From Boesenbergia rotunda (lineage: Eukaryota > Streptophyta > Magnoliopsida > Zingiberales > Zingiberaceae), in NCBI GenBank assembly GCA_024364735.1, contig JAGFNQ010000730.1:1-64000 (forward strand): a stretch of DNA of 64,000 bases. The letters are read 5' to 3'. Below are positions 58,323 through 64,000 of this stretch, one piece after another. The translations under genes and the position numbers were made by a program. The notes under the pieces are model-generated. The model did no database searches. It was not told where the DNA came from and was given only the letters and a program-made list of their open reading frames with translations. Positions within the stretch are counted from its first letter, which is position 1. Each line of letters starts with the position of its first letter.

Positions 58323-58700
58323 CGAAGAAATAGATAGAATATTGAGTAGTACATTCTTCCCGAATAAACATAGAACCCACGGCTTGCTCAGTTGCAGACA
58401 GGTAGACAAACAACGTTTCTCCCTCCAGCGCCTTATATAGAATGAGGAGTTCGGAGAGATATTCTTTTAACTCTGTAAAATCCTTCTCGCATTGATCACC
58501 CCATTAGAACTTGACGGCTTTCCTCAGAATTTTCAAAAATGACAAAGTCCTGTCAGTAGATCTGGAGATGAATGAGGACAGAGCTATAATTCTACCCATT
58601 GTCTCTTTCTGTTCGAGTGCGGTTGCGAGCAGAAGATGGGCCTACTTCTGAATTCAATGAATGGTAGCTTCATTCTACTATAGTTGCATGAAGCTGATCC
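58323..58700 (-). pseudogene. Gypsy RNase H, N-terminal part
   Basis: Minus-strand ALEGETLFVYLSATEQAVG and SMFIREE, then YSIYFF, is the start of a gypsy RNase H. It stops at the copia junction near 58322. Upstream pieces (58460-58700) continue the RT-RNase H connection with frameshifts. Confidence 0.75.
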
Positions 58701-58772
58701 CTTACCCAACTACTGACATCGTTGGGGCTTCAATTTCCTATCTTGTTACTGTTGTCAACTAATCTTTATATT

Positions 58773-59420
58773 TCAATGTTGGCAAGTCATTCCTCTTTCG
58801 GTCACCACGTATTCGAGGAACCAACCACTCTTCACCCCAAACAAACATTTAGCGAGGTTTAATTTTAGTTCGTTGGCCCTCACGGTAACAAATGTTTCCT
58901 CTACGTGGTCTATGATGTCCTTCCCCTTCTCTGTCTTGATGAAGATATCATCTATGTACACTTTAATATTCCTCCGGATTTGGTGCCGAAAGACTTTATT
59001 CATCATTTGCTGATAGGTTTCCCCTATATTAAACAACCCGAACGACATGACATTGTAACAGTAAGTACCATCTACCATTACAAAGCTGACATTCTCCTGG
59101 TCTTCCCGAGCAAGGGGAACCTGGTGGTATTCCTGGTATGCATCTAACATTAAAATAAGTTCACAGCTGGCAGTCAAATCTACCAACTGATCAATGCTAG
59201 GCAAGGGATAACAGTCTTTAGAGTAGGCTTTATTTAAATCTCGAAATCAATACAGACTCGTCATTTATCCCCGGGCTTAGGGGCTAGTACAACATTCGTC
59301 AGTCAGGTCGGGAATTGAACCTCTTTGATATGTCTGGCCTTCAGCAACTTTGCGACCTCCTCCCTGATAATCTTGTTTTGTTCTGGTGCAAAGTATCTTC
59401 GCCTCTTTCACTGGCCGGGC
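58773..59420 (-). pseudogene. Gypsy reverse transcriptase
   Basis: The open part (58773-59204) contains LMLDAYQEYHQVPLA, FVMVDGTYCYNVMSFGL and the catalytic YIDDIF, then KCLFGVKSG. Upstream (to about 59420) the conserved blocks NVVLAPKPGDK and RVCIDF are present, but two Trp codons have become TGA (before LTNVV and after GDK) and the following Leu-Asn region is frameshifted. The element cannot encode functional RT. Confidence 0.9.
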
Positions 59421-59583
59421 TCCTGGGGTGATATGCAACTAATGCGTGGCCAAGGTAGGGGGACTCTCTTGATTCTTCGGTAGTCCATGCAGACACATCC
59501 AGGTGGTCCATCAAGCAGCTGATCAGCCGGCTTCAAAGTTCTGGCACAAGATCAGCTGCAATTCTTGTGACTCCTCCAACTTG

Positions 59584-60347
59584 TTAAGGATGAACTTGGA
59601 CCTCTTCGCTTTCGACCTCCCTGTGTGCCCCTCTAACTCCTTCCTTTTCTTGGGGATTGGCCAAGTCGATTTGTAAGACTTCATATGTCCTCAGGTTCTT
59701 GTGGGCTTTTGTTCTAACCTCCCCGTTGTAGCACAGCCGAGAAGCCAATTGGTCCCCCTTAACATCGGCCACCCGCTCTCCGACCGGGAATTTGATCTTC
59801 TGGCGGTAGACTAAGACGACCGCTTGAAATAGACTGAGCGTCGGTTGCCCCAGAATGGCGTTGTAGGACGAGGGGACATCCACAATCATGAAGGAAGTCC
59901 TCCTCGTCCTCTCTAGTGTGTCATCCCCCAGCGACAGAGACAGGAGATCTGTCCCATCAATTGTACTCTATACCTAGTGAAGTCAAAGAGTGGGGTGGAG
60001 ACAGGATGCAACTTGTCCTCGTCAATCTGCATCTGTTCTAGAGCCGCCTTGTACAGGATGTTAGCAGAGCTACTTGTATCCACAATGATGCGTTTAACCT
60101 TGTAATTAGCTATTCGGGCGAAGATTACCAGTGCATCTTTATAGGGGGTTTCCACGTCCTCCAGATCGTTAGGGTCGAAGAAGATAACTGGGCCCTGGCG
60201 CTTCTTCTTGTTCGTCCCAATGGCGTAATTTCCCAACTGGCGGGTGTGGACCTTTCTTGCCCGATGAGAGTCTCCTCCGGTCGGTCCTCCTGAAATGTCC
60301 CCCACATGGCTCGATGGAGGTCCCGAGATGTGGGTCATCTGTATTTG
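59584..60347 (-). pseudogene. Gypsy gag end and aspartic protease
   Basis: The pieces VIFFDPNDLEDVETPYKDAL, VKRIIVDTSSSANILY (active-site D-T/S-S/G type; here DTSSS) and YNAILGQPTLSLFQAVV, IKFPVGERV, VKGDQLASRLCY follow the Tat-type order. A frameshift lies near 59890-59913. The usual Gly after the active-site D-T/S is replaced by Ser. The gag part upstream is cut at about 60347. Confidence 0.85.
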
Positions 60348-61144
60348 TTATATATGTCATTACATATTTTAAATTTATTTGTTTAAGTAGGATTAAGAAT
60401 TTTAGAAAATCATATTAAATCAATTAAAACTATTATTTCATATTTATGATTGCATACATTTTTTAATGAAACGGTGAGATAATTTTATAAAAATAATAGA
60501 ATGAGACCTACAATATTTTCATATGATGTACCAATATATTAGAATTCAATATATCAATATTGTTTCAAGATTTGTTTTAATATAGAGAATTGTTATGTTT
60601 ATTTTTTACACAAATATTAACTATACTAATATATATTTATTTTTATACCAATGGAATATTTACCGTAGTATTTATAAAATTTTAAAAATATTTAATAATG
60701 TAACTGAATAACTTTTTATTTTTATTAATCTACTTCTCATTTAATTTTAATGAATTTTTTATTATAGTATTAGTTTTAAATTAACACAGTACTAATAAAT
60801 TTTTATCTTCTCATATATTAATAATGAAAACAAAATGAGAAAAATATTTTTTTTTCATATTCTTGAAATTTATTTTGTTGCATATATATGTTAGATCATA
60901 TAAATTAAAAATTTTATAAGAAATGTTAAATTTATATTACGATTTTAATTCTATTTAAATATTTTTCTCATCTAATCCTAATAATATATTATATATAATA
61001 TTAAAAATTATTTATATGATATTTATAAAACATATAGTACTAAATATGGAGCATAAACTAATATTTCTAAAACACAAACTACTAGTATATGGTAATAATT
61101 TAAAAATTATAAAAACATATTTTTTATTAAATGAATTGATGAAA
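60348..61144. other. Very AT-rich DNA right of the gypsy truncation
   Basis: It probably includes the decayed middle of the hAT element, but no transposase block is readable. No other gene. Confidence 0.35.
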
Positions 61145-61445
61145 TATTCACGAGCATCCTCAAGTTCAACACGTGAACTTGATAATTATTTTATGACTCG
61201 TTTTTTAGTTTGTGAAGCATGTAGCAAAGTTGATTTCAATATCCTAAAGATGGTCATAGAAAACTCAAAACTTTCTCATCTTCTCAATAATATATCACCA
61301 AATAAATTTTAACTTATCCAGTATCAATAATTATTGTGGACAGACATTTAGTTAGGAAGGTACACATATTGGAATGAACGATAATCGACTTTATCTTCGA
61401 CTCGTTGGAAGCACATATATTACTTGACGATTGAACCAGAGATAA
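61145..61445 (+). pseudogene. hAT (Ac-like) transposase, C-terminal dimerisation region, decayed
   Basis: It reads SRASSSSTRELDNYFMTRF, SKVDFNILKMVIENSKLSH and LLNNIS, then, with a stop and frameshifts, PVSI and LEAHILLDD. Ac-like transposases end in this order (SSxLDNYF...FDIL.WW...PxLS...PVST...LL.DW). The aromatic pair after IL is lost (KM). It lies on the same strand as the N-terminal piece at 44598, which suggests one element split by the insertion. Confidence 0.7.
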
Positions 61446-62559
61446 AAAAAAAGAATCAAGAAATATAACTTTTAGATACGAAATCGAAGTATTTGATACC
61501 GAATGAACAAATAATATGGGAACATAAAACGGAAATAACAATGTTACTTCTTAAGATAAAAGGGTTAAAACGTAAGAGTACTACATTTGCTTTGATTCTC
61601 TTATATCCTAATGGGATACACAGACAAATTAAATAAGTGTAAGCCCTTTATTATTATTATTATTATTATTATTAATATTTTTAAATATTTTTAAATATAA
61701 TAATATTAAACCATGATGGATCGTGAATTGGACCATGAACTATAATCGCCTTGGAAAATTAAGATTAAGGCTCAACTGATTTTGAACTATTGAATCGTTG
61801 GTTCCAAATTATCGAATTGTCGGTTTCGAATTTAGGTCGGATTTACAATAGTTATATATACATGTAAAATAGAGAAGAAAGAAAAGAGAAAAGTGGTTAA
61901 AATGAGAGGTTGCAAGTTTAGGAAAGAGGAAAGAGGAAAGAAAAAAAATGAAACAGAAATAATCAAATTTGTAGGGAGGGTCAAACTAGGGGCGTAGCTA
62001 CATATGCTAGAGTGGAACCACCTCCTTGAAATTTAGGGGGGGGCGAATTTATATATTGAAAAACAAATTAAATACTTGATTATAAATTTCAAAACCTTTG
62101 GGCTTTTTCATAAATGTTCAATTAAAAATCTATTTTGCTTTTATTCTCTCACGTATTTTCCCCCTATTTTCCCATTTTAATTTTCTTCTCTCAAATATTT
62201 ATTTTCCTCATTGTTACAGAGTTTTCTTCTTCCTTCTCTAATCCCTTTCTTATTTTTTTCTTAACCATAATTTTACCTTAAAATCATCCGCCACACATCA
62301 CTAATACTATTGTCCACATCGTTATTATAGTGCGCTATTGCTAATAGCGTCGCCGTCATTTGCTATCAGCCATTGTAGTCACTTTATCGCCGCTCCACAA
62401 CATACACTTGTTGATTGAGGCAAAGTTTTCTTATTTGATCTCTTTCGATCACGGATTTATTGTTGAAAAAAACATATAGTGTTAATTTTTTATATATTCA
62501 TGTTTTTATTTGATAGTTATTTGTTTATTATCTATTTTGTTTGTTATTTATTTTAAACT
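61446..62559. other. Intergenic DNA with possible hAT terminus, no gene
   Basis: GAATCGTTGGTTCCAAATT and TCGGTTTCGAATTTAGG (61789-61838) resemble inverted subterminal repeats of Ac-like elements and could pair with GAACCATTGGTTAATCGG near 44314. A TTA-triplet microsatellite lies at 61648-61672. Confidence 0.4.
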
Positions 62560-62890
62560 ATGAAAAATGATAATCATGTTTTAAAATATTAGGCTAATAA
62601 TAAATTAAGTGAATAGTAATAGTGAAATATTTTAAAAATATACGAAATGAATCTATTTGAAACCGGGCATCTCCTGCTCTTTTGTCTCCTTCACTATTTT
62701 TGACGTTGGTTTGAATTTTATTTTAAATCATGAAAAAAGATAGTCATGTTTTTAAAATATTAGGCTAATAATAAATTAAGTGAATAGTAATAGTGAAATA
62801 TTTTAAAAATATACGTAATGAATCTATTTGAAATCAGGCATCTCCTGCTCTTTTGTCTCCTCCACTATTTTTGACGTTGGTTTGAATGAA
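62560..62890 (+). repeat. ~170-bp tandem duplication
   Basis: Two copies (about 62560-62720 and 62731-62890), 95% or more alike, with TATTAGGCTAATAATAAATT and GCATCTCCTGCTCTTTTG. Noncoding. Confidence 0.85.
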
Positions 62891-64000
62891 TACCTATTAA
62901 ATATTGATATTAGAATAATAAAGAATATCTTTAAATATAACATGAAGATGGCTTCTTGTTTCAAATAGAATCAAGGTTTTAAGTTCGTTTTTTATTTAAA
63001 TTTGAAATTTAAATTTTGATGGATGAAAGTTGATTTATATTAATATTTAATATTTAGAAATTTTAAAAATTATTTTTCTTAATCTGAAATCTGACTATGT
63101 CACCAGATAAAACTATAAAAAGATGCACCTTTTGGGGGAACATTTTCATAATTTTAACATCTTTTGAAAAATTTTAAATTTTAAATACAGTCTTTAAGTC
63201 ATTCTTAAAATATTAGATTGTTTTTTGTTTGTCTATTTTTTTTTTTTTTAAGGAAATATGATTTTTTGAAAAATAATGTTAGATTTGTCTTTTTCCTATA
63301 TATTTTTTAGTAAAAGAGATATTATTTTATAAAAAATTAGAAAATATTTAAAAATTATATTTTAAAAAAAAAATGATTTAAAAAAAATAAAAAGAAAAAT
63401 TGTCTCTTACTCTTTGATTTTTTTTTAATAGCATGGCGTACACTCTTATGAAAAAAATATTAAAATACAACAATGAAGTGTACTTTTATATAAAAAATAT
63501 TTTTTTAAGTATTTAGGATTTACCAAAACCTTAAATCCTAATACTTTTTGCTATTCTGATAATTAAGGATGCGTTATTAATTTTTGTCCTATTTTACATT
63601 GACGCACTGCATAATTTCCACTATTACTATGAAGAAAACAATAAACTCCAAGTCATTAAAGTCATACGTCCTTGTATTTGAGTTCTGACACCCTTCGACC
63701 ATACACGACACACTGACACCCACAGTATCTCTACCTCCTCCTCCCCGGCCCTGCACCATGGCACGCTGCGCATGACGCCAACCCTGCTCTCTCTCTCTCA
63801 CCGGCGTCCCAGTGTCGCAAGGGAGCTGCTACGCCCGTCGCCCAAACCCTCGCAGTCGCAGGCGACGCGCAGGTCTTGCACTGTGCATACACGGCCAAAA
63901 GGCCGCCGTACCGATACGCTGACACCTTCCCTGCTCGAAAGCGATCGCCCTGCGCACCTCCCTGCGTCCGCCATTATTGTTTCCGGACCTCCTCCTAATG
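62891..64000. other. AT-rich DNA, then a GC-rich end of unknown nature
   Basis: To about 63650 the sequence is A/T-rich without features. From about 63680 it becomes GC-rich with CT-runs (63787-63799). Two minus-strand frames of 64-70 codons overlap there but match nothing I know. It could be the edge of a gene beyond the window. Confidence 0.3.

Larger units (their letters stand above)
45000..60347 (-). mobile_element. Ty3/gypsy element, probably Tat lineage, 5'-truncated and split by a copia element
   Basis: Minus-strand order from the right: end of gag and protease (60338-59584), reverse transcriptase (about 59420-58773), start of RNase H (about 58700-58323), copia insertion (58322-53063), integrase (53062-52199), minisatellite (51929-49330), antisense ORF (48913-46616), polypurine tract (45742-45731), 3' LTR (45730-45000). 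Protease-RT-RNase H-integrase order is gypsy-type. The antisense ORF and repeat-rich 3' region point to Tat, from published descriptions of that lineage. 5' LTR, primer site and most of gag are missing; similarity stops near 60347. Confidence 0.85.

Overview
The window is nuclear DNA of a flowering plant. The evidence is split genes with GT-AG introns, a MIKC-type MADS-box gene, a chloroplast-targeted LepA, an Au SINE, and Ty1/copia, Ty3/gypsy, hAT and MITE elements. The AGL17-like MADS gene and the repeat style suggest a monocot, perhaps Zingiberales; that last step is a guess.

Three host loci can be read. (1) On the minus strand, 22594 to beyond the left edge, lies a chloroplast LepA/EF4 gene. 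Nineteen exons encode about 620 residues in an unbroken frame; the last ~60 codons are off the window. (2) On the plus strand, 30504-33978, lies a complete seven-exon MIKC MADS-box gene of 219 codons, closest to the AGL17/ANR1 clade. (3) At 27021-27310 (minus) there is a partial, unrecognised coding fragment damaged by a 56-bp duplication. A 62-nt MADS K-box-like exon relic lies antisense at 35320-35381.

The rest is mostly mobile DNA. The LepA introns carry a MITE nested in a larger MITE (911-1954), a 6.0-kb Ty1/copia element with both LTRs, a gag and almost no pol (6734-12754, TSD AGCAT), an Au SINE (TSD of 12 bp) and another MITE (18784-18998). Between LepA and the MADS gene are a 2.77-kb solo-LTR-like element (TSD CCCAT), a tRNA-type SINE copy and a 1-kb MITE with a GC-rich payload. 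Downstream of the MADS gene is a tRNA-derived SINE with an hAT MITE inserted in it; both target duplications are readable.

The right third (44.3-61.9 kb) is a three-level nest. A decayed plus-strand hAT transposase is split by a minus-strand Ty3/gypsy element, probably Tat lineage, and the gypsy element is split by a 5'-truncated copia element. The gypsy element has an antisense, intron-containing extra ORF with its own TATA box, and between that ORF and the integrase a ~87-bp minisatellite that has undergone a 1172-bp segmental duplication.

The most unusual structural signal is a family of short perfect palindromes (TGATCGGTC - spacer - GACCGATCA). They are packed into the LTRs and the 3' internal parts of both copia elements, next to short tandem repeats that differ between the elements.
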